A stretch of DNA of 64,000 bases. Source: Rhizobiaceae bacterium (lineage in GTDB: Bacteria > Pseudomonadota > Alphaproteobacteria > Rhizobiales > Rhizobiaceae). Positions 1 through 7,152 of the stretch are shown in pieces. The position numbers and the translations under genes were made by a program. The DNA lies in contig JAMLJA010000008.1 in the NCBI GenBank assembly GCA_023953905.1, forward strand, positions 62,001-126,000, written 5' to 3'. Under the pieces are notes generated by a model. The model worked only from the letters and a program-made list of their open reading frames with translations. It was not told where the DNA came from and ran no database searches. Each line of letters begins with the position of its first letter. The first letter of the stretch is position 1.

Positions 1-147
1 GAATATCTCGTGTTCATCACGACATTCGAGTTTCTCAATCGCGGCAAGGGCGCGGCGATCGGCATGGCGCTCTTCGTGTTCGTGGCTTTCATTTCCACAT
101 TTGTCGTTCGTCAGATGTATCGCGAGGGCAGGGGGAGGCAGCCGTGA
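1..147 (+). CDS. Sugar ABC transporter permease (MalF type), C-terminal end only
   Basis: The reading frame is open from the first base and stops with TGA at 145-147. The last 48 residues contain a hydrophobic segment (IGMALFVFVAFISTFVV) followed by a short basic tail, as in the last membrane helix of MalF-type inner-membrane permeases. The next gene is a MalG-type permease whose GTG start overlaps this stop (GTGA), so the two probably form the heterodimeric channel of a carbohydrate importer. Function is assigned mainly from that pairing because the EAA loop lies outside the window. Confidence 0.7.
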   Translation, partial: EYLVFITTFEFLNRGKGAAIGMALFVFVAFISTFVVRQMYREGRGRQP

Positions 148-1022
148 CCATGGCGATGACAAATCCGGCAGTACGACGCCGTCGTCGTCAGCGCGCGTTC
201 CGTGTCGCAGCGGTTGGAAGATGGGCCGTGACGGCAGCACTGGTGATGGTGGCGGTGGCAGCGCTCTATCCGCTGCTCTTTACCGTCGTGAATTCATTCA
301 AATCGCGAGCTGGCTATGCCCAAAATCCCCTTGGATTGCCTGACGGCATAAGTTTCGACAATTACGTCGAAACTTTCATTCGCATGAATGTCCCGCGCCT
401 TCTGCTCAACAGCGTGGTGACGACGCTTGGCGGGCTGCTACTGTCGACGATCGCAGCACTGTTCATTGCCTATGCCGTCACCAAGCTGCGCATCCGCTTC
501 GGCAATCTCCTGTTTCTCTTCGTGATTTCGATGCTGGTCATTCCAAGCCAGGTCATCATCTACCCGCTCTACGAAACGATCCTCAATCTCGGGTTTGGAA
601 ACTCTTATTCGGGTCTGATCCTTGCCTATGCTGCCTTCGGCCTGCCGATGAGCACCTATCTTCTGGTCGCCTATTTTCGCGCCATTCCCGATGAACTCAT
701 CGAGGCGGCGCGCCTCGATGGCGCGGGGGAACTGCGCATCCTTTTCCAGATCCTTCTGCCGGTATCGACACCCGCGATCGCGGCTATGTCGATCCTCAAT
801 TTCGTCTGGATGTGGAACGATCTCCTGCTGCCACTGGTCATCATGGGCGGGTCGGACAACACAACTCTGATGGTCGGCGTGGCTCTGTTGTCAGGCCAGT
901 ACGACGTGTCGATTCCGCTCGTCAGTGCGGGCCTGATCGTCGCGCTGCTGCCCGTGATCATCATCTATTTCCTGTTCCAGCGTCAGATCCTGAACGGCGC
1001 TATTTCAGGGGCGGTGAAGTGA
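144..1022 (+). CDS. Carbohydrate ABC transporter permease (MalG type)
   Basis: This 292-residue inner-membrane protein has about six hydrophobic segments and, near residue 190, the cytoplasmic EAA loop (ELIEAARLDGAG) that docks the ATPase in CUT1 sugar importers. It would form half of the channel with the upstream permease. The start is GTG at 144, overlapping the preceding stop; an ATG at 150 in the same frame is an alternative. The next gene starts within its stop codon and resembles L-rhamnose mutarotase, so the substrate may be a rhamnose-like deoxysugar, but that is inference from context. The ATPase and binding-protein genes must lie before the window. Confidence 0.88.
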   Translation: MTMAMTNPAVRRRRRQRAFRVAAVGRWAVTAALVMVAVAALYPLLFTVVNSFKSRAGYAQNPLGLPDGISFDNYVETFIRMNVPRLLLNSVVTTLGGLLLSTIAALFIAYAVTKLRIRFGNLLFLFVISMLVIPSQVIIYPLYETILNLGFGNSYSGLILAYAAFGLPMSTYLLVAYFRAIPDELIEAARLDGAGELRILFQILLPVSTPAIAAMSILNFVWMWNDLLLPLVIMGGSDNTTLMVGVALLSGQYDVSIPLVSAGLIVALLPVIIIYFLFQRQILNGAISGAVK

Positions 1023-1378
1023 GCGCGCCGGAAACGCAACGCGACGAGCCACTGGTATTCCTCTATCGGCTAAAGGCCGGCATGGGACCCGAATACGACC
1101 GTGCTCACGAGGCCGTCTGGCCGGAGATCATCGCGCTTCTCGATGCGGCCGGGATCTACGACTATCGAATCTGGCGCCGGGGCGACCTCGTGGTGAGTTC
1201 CATGCGCACGCGTCACGGTTTCGACCGGGCCCAAAGCATTACATCGGTCAGCGAGGTTCAGGCTCGCTGGACGGCATCGCTTTCGCATGTCTTTGACGAG
1301 ATCGCAGATGAGGCTGGCACGCCGCTTTGGCTGGAAGAGGTTTTTGCGCATCGCCCCGATGAAGGACGGATGCCATGA
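1019..1378 (+). CDS. L-rhamnose mutarotase family protein (RhaM/DUF718)
   Basis: The 119-residue product has the size and layout of RhaM, a small dimeric ferredoxin-like protein that interconverts sugar anomers. Characteristic stretches are RLKAGMGPEYDRAHEAVWPE near the N-terminus, followed by GIYDYRIW. The start is taken as GTG at 1019, which overlaps the permease stop; a longer frame from 812 runs through the permease gene and is unlikely. It is the last gene of the sugar ABC operon and would speed up use of the imported sugar. The actual sugar is not known; related proteins act on rhamnose or fucose. An IclR-family gene ends 11 bp away on the other strand. Confidence 0.8.
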   Translation: MSAPETQRDEPLVFLYRLKAGMGPEYDRAHEAVWPEIIALLDAAGIYDYRIWRRGDLVVSSMRTRHGFDRAQSITSVSEVQARWTASLSHVFDEIADEAGTPLWLEEVFAHRPDEGRMP

Positions 1379-1389
1379 GCCGCCCGGCG

Positions 1390-2277
1390 TCAGCCGACGC
1401 GGTCCGGCGGCCGCTTGGCCGCGATCCGCGAAAGAGGGAAGCGCAAATCGGGCAATTGTCCACCAAGCATCTGGGTGATGCTCTGGGCGGCGCGAAAGGT
1501 CGCTTCGCAGGCCGCATCGAAACTGACGGTCTGACGGGCAGCGGGAAGAAACGGCATCGTCAAGACAGCCTGTGCGAATCCCGTGCTGTCGAGGAGCGGG
1601 AAACTCACATCGGTGATGCCCTGGAGGCCTTCGCCGGTGACCATTTCGTAGCCTCGGGTGCGGATTTTCTCGGTTCGCCGAACGAGGTCCTCAAATTCCT
1701 CAGGCGGTCGGGAACGCCGCAGTTCCTCGAGAATCCAGTCTTTGGTCGCCGGGCGTTGAAAAGCCACCAGAAGGCGACCGGACGAGGTCGACATCGCGGG
1801 GTTCTTTGTGCCGACCCGCAAGCGAAAGCCAAGCGGGGCAGGGCTGTCGACCTGTGCGACGACGCGAATGAAAGTGGTGTCGAGGATCGCGATGTGCAGC
1901 GCCTGATCCGCCGTGATCGAGGCGGAGTTCATGGCTGGTGTGGCAAGGTCGATCAGTCGCGCGAGCGGCGGATAGCGATGGGCGAGCTCGTACATCCGGT
2001 TCGACAGGAAGTAACCGTCTTCGCCGGGCCTGCGCTGGATGAACCCGCGACGTTCCAGAACCATGACGACCCGATAGACCTCTTGCAGCGACCGCCCCAT
2101 GAGTTGCGCGATTTCACTCTGGCTCACCCCGTGGGAGAGGCCCGCGAGAAGCTCCAGAATATCCAGGCCCTTTTCGAGGGCCGGGGCGCCGTAAGGCTGC
2201 TTCTCAACTTTCTCGGCAATGGCCGGCGACTGTCGGCCTCTAGAACTGCTCGGACGAGGCCTGGATGTCTGGGTCAT
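1390..2277 (-). CDS. IclR family transcriptional regulator
   Basis: The 295-residue product has an N-terminal winged helix-turn-helix (about residues 28-90, containing GLDILELLAG and SQSEIAQLMG) and a C-terminal effector-binding domain (about 110-270), the standard IclR plan. A basic Ser/Arg-rich N-terminal tail of about 25 residues precedes the HTH. The start is ATG at 2277. It is divergent from the deacylase/dehydratase pair at 2415 and convergent with the sugar operon, so the shared 2278-2414 region makes the pair the more likely target. Two near-identical 11-bp direct repeats sit there. The effector cannot be read from the sequence. Confidence 0.9.
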   Translation of the reverse strand: MTQTSRPRPSSSRGRQSPAIAEKVEKQPYGAPALEKGLDILELLAGLSHGVSQSEIAQLMGRSLQEVYRVVMVLERRGFIQRRPGEDGYFLSNRMYELAHRYPPLARLIDLATPAMNSASITADQALHIAILDTTFIRVVAQVDSPAPLGFRLRVGTKNPAMSTSSGRLLVAFQRPATKDWILEELRRSRPPEEFEDLVRRTEKIRTRGYEMVTGEGLQGITDVSFPLLDSTGFAQAVLTMPFLPAARQTVSFDAACEATFRAAQSITQMLGGQLPDLRFPLSRIAAKRPPDRVG

Positions 2278-2296
2278 GGCTGCAACGCCTCGTTCA

Positions 2297-2340
2297 TAAG
2301 AAAATCACAGGTGAGTCAGGGCTTTTACCTATGAAAATCA
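2297..2340. promoter_or_regulatory. Candidate IclR operator: two 11-bp direct repeats 33 bp apart
   Basis: In the divergent region, taagaaaatca (2297-2307) and tatgaaaatca (2330-2340) match at 10 of 11 positions. Their start-to-start distance of 33 bp is about three helical turns, which would put both on the same DNA face. They lie between the IclR start (2277) and the deacylase start (2415). The assignment to the IclR protein is inference. Confidence 0.35.
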
Positions 2341-2414
2341 ATGCCTGCAAGCACGCCTGATGCCGACGCTCCCGACTCTGTCATCTGAGCGTCCAAAATA
2401 CAAAGAGCAAGATC

Positions 2415-3434
2415 ATGAAAAAGAACCTTTCCTCGGAACTGACCCACTGTACCGTCGATTTTGGCAAGTCTGGCAAGCAGGTGGGCAATTTCCACATCCC
2501 GCTGTCGGTTCACGACGACGCTTGGGGCGTCATTCCGGTACCTGTCGCCGTCATTGCGAATGGCGAGGGGCCTACGGTCATTCTGGAAGGTGGCAATCAT
2601 GGCGATGAATATGAGGGACCAATCGCGCTCGGTGAGCTGATCCGCGACATAGACGTGCGGGACGTGTCGGGGCGATTGATCATAATCCCGGCAATCAACC
2701 AGCCTGCCGTCCTGGCCGCGCGCCGCACGTCGCCCATTGATGATGTCAACCTGAACCGCACCTTTCCGGGCAACGCTCTTGGCAGCGCTACGGAGCAGAT
2801 CGCCGCTTTCGTTCATGACGTGATCTTTCCTCTCGGCAATGTCTTCCTCGACCTGCATTCCGGCGGATCTTCGCTGGACATCATTCCAAGTGCCGTCATC
2901 GAACCTGGCCTGACGCCTGAGCAGCACGCCGCGAATGTAGAGGCGGCGTCGATATTCGGCGCGCCAATTGCGGTTGTGATCGACAATCGAGGCGATCCAC
3001 GTACCGCGACGGCTTCGGCTGCGCGATATGGCATGACATCGATTGGCACCGAAATGGCCGGCAGCGGAACTGTGTCCATCGACGCGCTCGCTCTGTGCCG
3101 TCGCGGAATTCGCAATGTGCTGGCGCATGTCGGCGTCTTGCCGGGGGATGTGGCGACTGAGACGACAAAGCCGGAACTGTACAAGCTGTCTGCGGATGCC
3201 CACGTGATCTCGCAGGATGATGGTGTTCTGGAGATCTTGCATCCTCTGGGAACCGAGGTGAGTGCGGGACAACTGGCCGCCCGCGTTCATTTCCTGACCC
3301 AGCCCAGCCGCAAACCGGTGGATCTGCATTATCGCGCCGACGGAATTCTCTACGGACGCCGCCAGCCCGGTCGCGTAAGGCCGGGAAATTGCTGCCTTGT
3401 CGTGGCTTCACCCTATGAAGGGAAGATCGCATGA
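2415..3434 (+). CDS. Succinylglutamate desuccinylase/aspartoacylase family deacylase (DoeB-like)
   Basis: This 339-residue protein belongs to the zinc-dependent AstE/AspA (M14-like) deacylase family. The first zinc-binding motif is visible as GGNHGDEYEG, with His62 and Glu65, and the third ligand as His148 in LDLHSGG. The motif and length resemble DoeB, which removes the acetyl group from N-acetyl-diaminobutyrate in ectoine breakdown. The stop overlaps the start of a threonine-dehydratase-like gene (ATGA), so the products probably act one after the other. No ectoine hydrolase, transaminase or transporter gene is nearby, so the substrate may be another N-acyl amino acid. The start is ATG at 2415. 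Confidence 0.85.
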   Translation: MKKNLSSELTHCTVDFGKSGKQVGNFHIPLSVHDDAWGVIPVPVAVIANGEGPTVILEGGNHGDEYEGPIALGELIRDIDVRDVSGRLIIIPAINQPAVLAARRTSPIDDVNLNRTFPGNALGSATEQIAAFVHDVIFPLGNVFLDLHSGGSSLDIIPSAVIEPGLTPEQHAANVEAASIFGAPIAVVIDNRGDPRTATASAARYGMTSIGTEMAGSGTVSIDALALCRRGIRNVLAHVGVLPGDVATETTKPELYKLSADAHVISQDDGVLEILHPLGTEVSAGQLAARVHFLTQPSRKPVDLHYRADGILYGRRQPGRVRPGNCCLVVASPYEGKIA

Positions 3435-4372
3435 TCTCACTTGGCGATATACAGGCGGCTGCCGCGCGCATCGCCCCTTACGTGCGGCGCACGCCCATGA
3501 TCGATGTTAAGGCTGTCTCGGAAACGGTCACTGGCGCAAGGCTTTCGCTCAAGCTGGAGAATCTGCAGGCAACAGGCTCCTTCAAGGCGCGCGGCGCGAC
3601 CAACAAGCTGCTCAGTCTGCCGAAGGAGGCCGTGGCGAATGGGATTGTCACTGCCTCGGGAGGCAATCACGGACTTGCAGTCGCCCGCGCCGCGCGCTCG
3701 GCTGGCGTGGCCGCCACCGTTTATGTCACCGAAAGCTCAACCGAGGAGAAACGCCAGAAGCTGAGGCGCTGGGGCGCCACCGTCGAGGTGTGTGGCAAGA
3801 TCTGGAATGAAGCCAATGTCGCTGCGCTCGCGCAGGCCGAGGCGACTGGAGCAGCGTATTTTCATCCTTTCGCCGACCCGATGGTTGTGGCGGGGCAGGG
3901 AACGACCGCGCTGGAATTGCTTGAGGACATGCCCGATCTGGATGTTGTCCTGGTGGCAATCGGTGGAGGCGGACTAATCTCGGGTATGGCGGTCGCGCTG
4001 AAGGCGTTGAAGCCGTCTGTGCGCATCATCGGGATCGAGCCGGAAGGATCGCCCACGCTGAAGGCCAGTCTGGACGCGGGACGCGTCGTTCGACTCGACA
4101 GCGTAACCAGCAAGGTCGCCACCATGAGTTGCGGCGAAACCGATGTTGGCGTCTTCGATCTGATTCGCGATCACGTCGACGAGGTGGTGCTCGTCTCCGA
4201 CGCGCAAATGGAAGCAGCCGCCGGCTGGCTTTGGTTCGAGTTCGGCATTGCCGCGGATCTGAGCGGCGCCGCTGCCATAGCGGCGTTGCGCTCCGGTGTG
4301 GTCACGCTTCAGGAAGGCACCGTGGCCGGGGGGCTCGTATGCGGCGCCGGCCTTGATGGTGTCGGGCTGTGA
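3431..4372 (+). CDS. PLP-dependent threonine/serine dehydratase-like protein (EutB-like)
   Basis: The 313-residue protein is a fold-type II PLP enzyme. The lysine that binds the cofactor is Lys52 in GSFKARGA, the substrate loop is ASGGNHG, and the phosphate-binding glycine loop is IGGGGLISG. It ends without an ACT regulatory domain, so it fits the catabolic or racemase/dehydratase class rather than biosynthetic IlvA. ATGA overlap couples it to the DoeB-like deacylase, and the same pairing of a deacylase with an EutB-type enzyme is known from ectoine/hydroxyectoine gene clusters. A deaminating dehydratase acting on the freed hydroxy-amino acid is the inferred role. Confidence 0.85.
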   Translation: MISLGDIQAAAARIAPYVRRTPMIDVKAVSETVTGARLSLKLENLQATGSFKARGATNKLLSLPKEAVANGIVTASGGNHGLAVARAARSAGVAATVYVTESSTEEKRQKLRRWGATVEVCGKIWNEANVAALAQAEATGAAYFHPFADPMVVAGQGTTALELLEDMPDLDVVLVAIGGGGLISGMAVALKALKPSVRIIGIEPEGSPTLKASLDAGRVVRLDSVTSKVATMSCGETDVGVFDLIRDHVDEVVLVSDAQMEAAAGWLWFEFGIAADLSGAAAIAALRSGVVTLQEGTVAGGLVCGAGLDGVGL

Positions 4373-4673
4373 GCGTGATCGGTGTCTTCTGAACGACCGC
4401 GTTCGTCACCATCCTTGTTCACTTATAGTGACAGCCCGCTTTTGGCGCTGTTACGGTGTGTGTGGTGCGCGACGCAGGCAGATTCCTGATGCTGTTCTGC
4501 GTCAGCATAGGAGGGTATTTGATGTTGTCGGAACGTCCGTAGATCGCGATTCAAGAGGCGAAAGGAACGGACCGTAATCTGGAACGATATTGTGTCCACC
4601 GGTTTTGCCCCATATATCCCCGCGCGGTCGCGCGCAGTTCCGAAAGAGGCGGTGGGATGTTGTAACAATCGTC
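4373..4673. other. Non-coding stretch with no recognised feature
   Basis: No convincing reading frame, terminator or repeat is visible between the dehydratase gene and the promoter region of tRNA-Ser. Short frames on both strands here have no ribosome-binding site and no recognisable product. Confidence 0.6.
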
Positions 4674-4702
4674 CTTGCCAAAGTGGCGAAAATCCTTAGA
4701 AA
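4674..4702 (+). promoter_or_regulatory. Candidate sigma-70 promoter of tRNA-Ser
   Basis: CTTGCC (4674-4679), a 17-bp spacer and TAGAAA (4697-4702) resemble the rhizobial housekeeping consensus CTTGAC-N17-CTATAT. Transcription would start about 4709, just before the mature tRNA at 4712. The match is partial. Confidence 0.45.
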
Positions 4703-4711
4703 GCGCGTACC

Positions 4712-4802
4712 GGAGAGGTGGCCGAGTGGTCGAAGGCGCTCCCCTGCTAAGGGAGTAGAGGTCAAAAGCTTCTCGAGGGTTCGAATCCCTTCCTCTCCGC
4801 CA
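4712..4802 (+). tRNA. tRNA-Ser (anticodon GCU)
   Basis: A 7-bp acceptor stem (ggagagg 4712-4718 with cctctcc 4792-4798), the anticodon stem CTCCC/GGGAG with loop CTGCTAA giving anticodon GCT at 4746-4748, a long variable arm, the T-loop GGTTCGAATCC and an encoded CCA end are all present. The long variable arm and anticodon identify a serine tRNA that reads AGC/AGU. Confidence 0.97.
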
Positions 4803-4876
4803 TTTACCACTATATTGGCGGTGCTACTGTCGCGGGAATGACAATCCGCCGACGATGCGAACGCAGAATGACAAAA

Positions 4877-4908
4877 AAGACCCCGCTGCTAACAAGCTGC
4901 GGGGTCTT
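4877..4908 (-). terminator. Rho-independent terminator of the SH3/DUF1236 gene
   Basis: The perfect 10-bp inverted repeat aagaccccgc (4877-4886) and gcggggtctt (4899-4908) encloses a 12-nt loop. On the minus strand it is followed by a T run (tcttttttgt), so it terminates the gene ending at 4926. It may also stop read-through from the tRNA on the plus strand. Confidence 0.9.
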
Positions 4909-4925
4909 GATTACTTAGCCAGAGG

Positions 4926-5597
4926 TTATCTCACGATATAGACGATCTGCCTCGTATTCGCATCGACGAGCACCGGCTGGCCGTTCACGTAAACGTAGCG
5001 ATATTCGTAATCCGGTATCTCGCGCAGTTCCACGGTATCTGGCAGACCTGCTCCGACTACAACCTCGCCATCAAGATAGACCGGGTCCAGTGTTTCGGTG
5101 GTGACATAGGTACGTACCTTCTCCGGGGGATCGATGACATTACCTGTCGCGCCGCCGGCAACTGCTCCAGCAGCACCTCCGACCACGGCGCCGGCTGGGC
5201 CCGCGATCAGTGCACCAGCGACAGCTCCTGTAACGCCGCCGGCAACCGCGCCAGAGCTACCGCCGCCATTGTCAGCGGGGGCCTCGACCACCTTCACACC
5301 CGAATCCATCGGACGCTGCGTCAAAACAACCTGATTCCCGCCGAACTCGCCCGTCAGGTAGTCGGAGTAGACCCATCCTTCGCCGTTCGCGGTGGCGACG
5401 ACGCACCACTTGCTGTTTTCGAGGCATCCATTGAGGGTTGTCGTCTGACCTGAGCCAATCAATCCGACGATCGGATATTGAGGTCCTGGACCACTGCGGA
5501 CATTCAGATCAGTCGTGGCGGCAACCGACTGCGCAAAGGCTTGCGCTGACAACGTCAGAAGCGCCACACCGGTGGCGAGCATCAATTTGTTTCGCAT
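4926..5597 (-). CDS. Secreted SH3-like / DUF1236 envelope protein
   Basis: The 223-residue protein has a Sec signal peptide of about 23 residues ending AFAQ, a bacterial SH3 domain (about 26-85, with DLNVRSGPGPQYP), a Gly/Ala-rich repetitive segment (about 110-150) and a C-terminal DUF1236 domain that ends with the typical VYVNGQPVLVD and QIVYIV. The start is ATG at 5597, preceded by GGAG; a longer frame from 5651 lacks an RBS and would hide the signal peptide. It probably acts in the periplasm on cell-wall or envelope integrity. A good match to an EcfG promoter lies 41 bp upstream and a terminator follows, so it is a single-gene unit likely induced under general stress. Confidence 0.85.
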   Translation of the reverse strand: MRNKLMLATGVALLTLSAQAFAQSVAATTDLNVRSGPGPQYPIVGLIGSGQTTTLNGCLENSKWCVVATANGEGWVYSDYLTGEFGGNQVVLTQRPMDSGVKVVEAPADNGGGSSGAVAGGVTGAVAGALIAGPAGAVVGGAAGAVAGGATGNVIDPPEKVRTYVTTETLDPVYLDGEVVVGAGLPDTVELREIPDYEYRYVYVNGQPVLVDANTRQIVYIVR

Positions 5598-5637
5598 AGT
5601 AACTCCGTTGAGCTTGGATATGTCCCATCGGCACCAG

Positions 5638-5662
5638 AACGATCGCCGCAAATTTATGTTCC
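5638..5662 (-). promoter_or_regulatory. EcfG-type general stress promoter (GGAAC-N16-CGTT)
   Basis: Reading the minus strand, GGAAC (5662-5658) and CGTT (5641-5638) are separated by exactly 16 bp. This matches the published sigma-EcfG consensus GGAAC-N16/17-CGTT of alphaproteobacteria. It sits 41 bp upstream of the start of the SH3/DUF1236 gene and points towards it. Confidence 0.7.
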
Positions 5663-5844
5663 TAAGTTACAAGCGATTTTTGGCGCGCCACATCGGCGAT
5701 TCGCTTAGCTGAAGCGTGTGGCCCATGGTCGGAATCGTGAAGAGAATGCTGGTTGGCGTGCCCGGTTCGATGAAATTGTTAGGCTCCTGCGACATGATGG
5801 GGCTCCGCGCCGTCCGCACGGAGTACGAGCCGCAATTTCCCTGC

Positions 5845-5869
5845 TTGACCTCAAGTGCACTTTAGGTTG
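5845..5869 (+). promoter_or_regulatory. SoxR-like operator inside a long promoter spacer
   Basis: CCTCAAGT-GCAC-TTTAGG (5849-5866) matches the E. coli soxS SoxR box at 15 of 18 positions and is an imperfect palindrome. It begins inside a -35 element TTGACC (5845-5850), the usual place for MerR-family operators that act on over-long spacers. A clear -10 is not visible; with a 19-bp spacer it would be cagctt. The MFS gene starts 35-45 bp downstream. No soxR gene lies in the window. Confidence 0.6.
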
Positions 5870-5901
5870 CAGCTTGTTGGTCGATCGACATTCAGAGGAC
5901 A

Positions 5902-7143
5902 GTGAAGACGATGGGGCAGGTGGGGCGCGTGGCATCGACGAAGCAACAATCGATCGCTGTGGCGACGCTTACTCTGTCGGTGTTGTTGGCATCCCTGGGA
6001 ACGAGTATCGTCAACATTGCGCTTCCGACCCTCGTTGAAGCCTTCTCCGCTCCGTTCGCGCACGTGCAGGCGGTCGTCGTTGCTTATCTTGGCGCGCTGA
6101 CAATTTCTGTAGTCATCGCTGGCAGGCTCGGTGACAGGTTTGGACTGAAAATCATGTTGATCGTGGGGTTGGCGATTTTTGCCTCCGCGTCGCTGCTATG
6201 CGCATCATCGCCGAGCCTGTGGCTGTTGATTGCTGCGCGCGCGCTTCAGGGTGTTGGCGCCGCTTTCCTGATGACACTCGCGATGGCCTTGATGCGCCAG
6301 ACGGCCAACGAGGCAAGCGTCGGGCGAGCCATGGGTCTGCTTGGTACTGTATCGGCGCTTGGAACGGCTCTTGGTCCGGCGCTCGGAGGGTTGTTGCTTC
6401 CAATTACTGGATGGCGCGGCATTTTCTGGGTGCAGTTTCCTCTGGCCATTCTCGCTTTGATTCTCACCGTCACGAGGCTGCCGCGTGAGCCGCGAGTGGA
6501 AAAAGCGCGCGCTGTAAGCCTCACATCGGTTCTGGATCGCCGGCTTGCGCCAATGCTCGTCACGAACATTCTGGTCGCAGCCCTCATTATGTCAACGCTG
6601 GTCGTTGGCCCATTCTATCTCGGTCTTGGACTTGGGCTGGACGCAAGGCACATCGGACTCGTTATGGCAGTCGGTCCGGTGGTTTCCATCGTCAGCGGCG
6701 TCCCGTCGGGCCGCCTTGTTGATTCACTGGGAAGCGGGCGCATCCTCTTTGTCGGACTGGTTCTGATGGCTGTGGGAGCGCTTCTTCTTGCGATTTTGCC
6801 CAATATGATCGGCGTCGTCGGCTATCTGGTGGCCATCATCGTCCTGACGCCGCGCTACCAGCTTTTTCAGGCGGCGAACAACACCGCAGCGCTGGCTGAC
6901 GCCCCCAAGAACCAACGCGGTACGGTGTCGGGGGCTCTTAACCTATCGCGCAATATCGGCCTGATTGTTGGGGCCTCGGGCATGGCGGCCGTCTTCGCAT
7001 TTGGTGTTGGAGGCGACACGTTCGCCACTGCCACGGCCCATGACATTGCTGTGGGGCTGCGTGTCACCTTCCTGCTGGCAGCCGCGATGATGATTGCGGC
7101 ACTTGCGATCGCATTGATCGGCGGGGAAGCAAGGGCAAGATGA
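5902..7143 (+). CDS. MFS transporter, drug-efflux type
   Basis: The 413-residue protein has about 12-14 hydrophobic helices and the MFS loop signature GRLGDRFGLK between helices 2 and 3. The phrase LGTSIVNIALPTL in helix 1 is typical of drug/H+ antiporters of the DHA type, as is GTALGPALGG (motif C of exporters) in helix 5. It probably exports small toxic compounds across the inner membrane. The start is GTG at 5902 or ATG at 5911; AGAGGA at 5894 favours neither strongly. The SoxR-like box just upstream suggests induction by redox-cycling compounds. It stands alone and is convergent with the ribose-type transporter operon. Confidence 0.85.
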   Translation: MKTMGQVGRVASTKQQSIAVATLTLSVLLASLGTSIVNIALPTLVEAFSAPFAHVQAVVVAYLGALTISVVIAGRLGDRFGLKIMLIVGLAIFASASLLCASSPSLWLLIAARALQGVGAAFLMTLAMALMRQTANEASVGRAMGLLGTVSALGTALGPALGGLLLPITGWRGIFWVQFPLAILALILTVTRLPREPRVEKARAVSLTSVLDRRLAPMLVTNILVAALIMSTLVVGPFYLGLGLGLDARHIGLVMAVGPVVSIVSGVPSGRLVDSLGSGRILFVGLVLMAVGALLLAILPNMIGVVGYLVAIIVLTPRYQLFQAANNTAALADAPKNQRGTVSGALNLSRNIGLIVGASGMAAVFAFGVGGDTFATATAHDIAVGLRVTFLLAAAMMIAALAIALIGGEARAR

Positions 7144-7152
7144 TCAAACCCA

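Noticed and set aside
1408..1424. GC-rich hairpin gcggcc-gctt-ggccgc near the end of the IclR gene
   Set aside because: It lies inside the coding sequence and has no T run, so it is not a terminator.
1375..2334. 319-codon frame on the plus strand
   Set aside because: It is the reverse reading of the IclR gene, has no recognisable domain and lies inside a well-supported gene.
2325..3329. 334-codon minus-strand frame over the deacylase gene
   Set aside because: Shadow of a well-supported gene on the plus strand; composition is Arg/Gln/Ser rich and non-native.
4502..4810. 102-codon minus-strand frame beginning NGGEEGIRTLEKLL
   Set aside because: This is the translation of tRNA-Ser on the opposite strand, a known annotation artefact.
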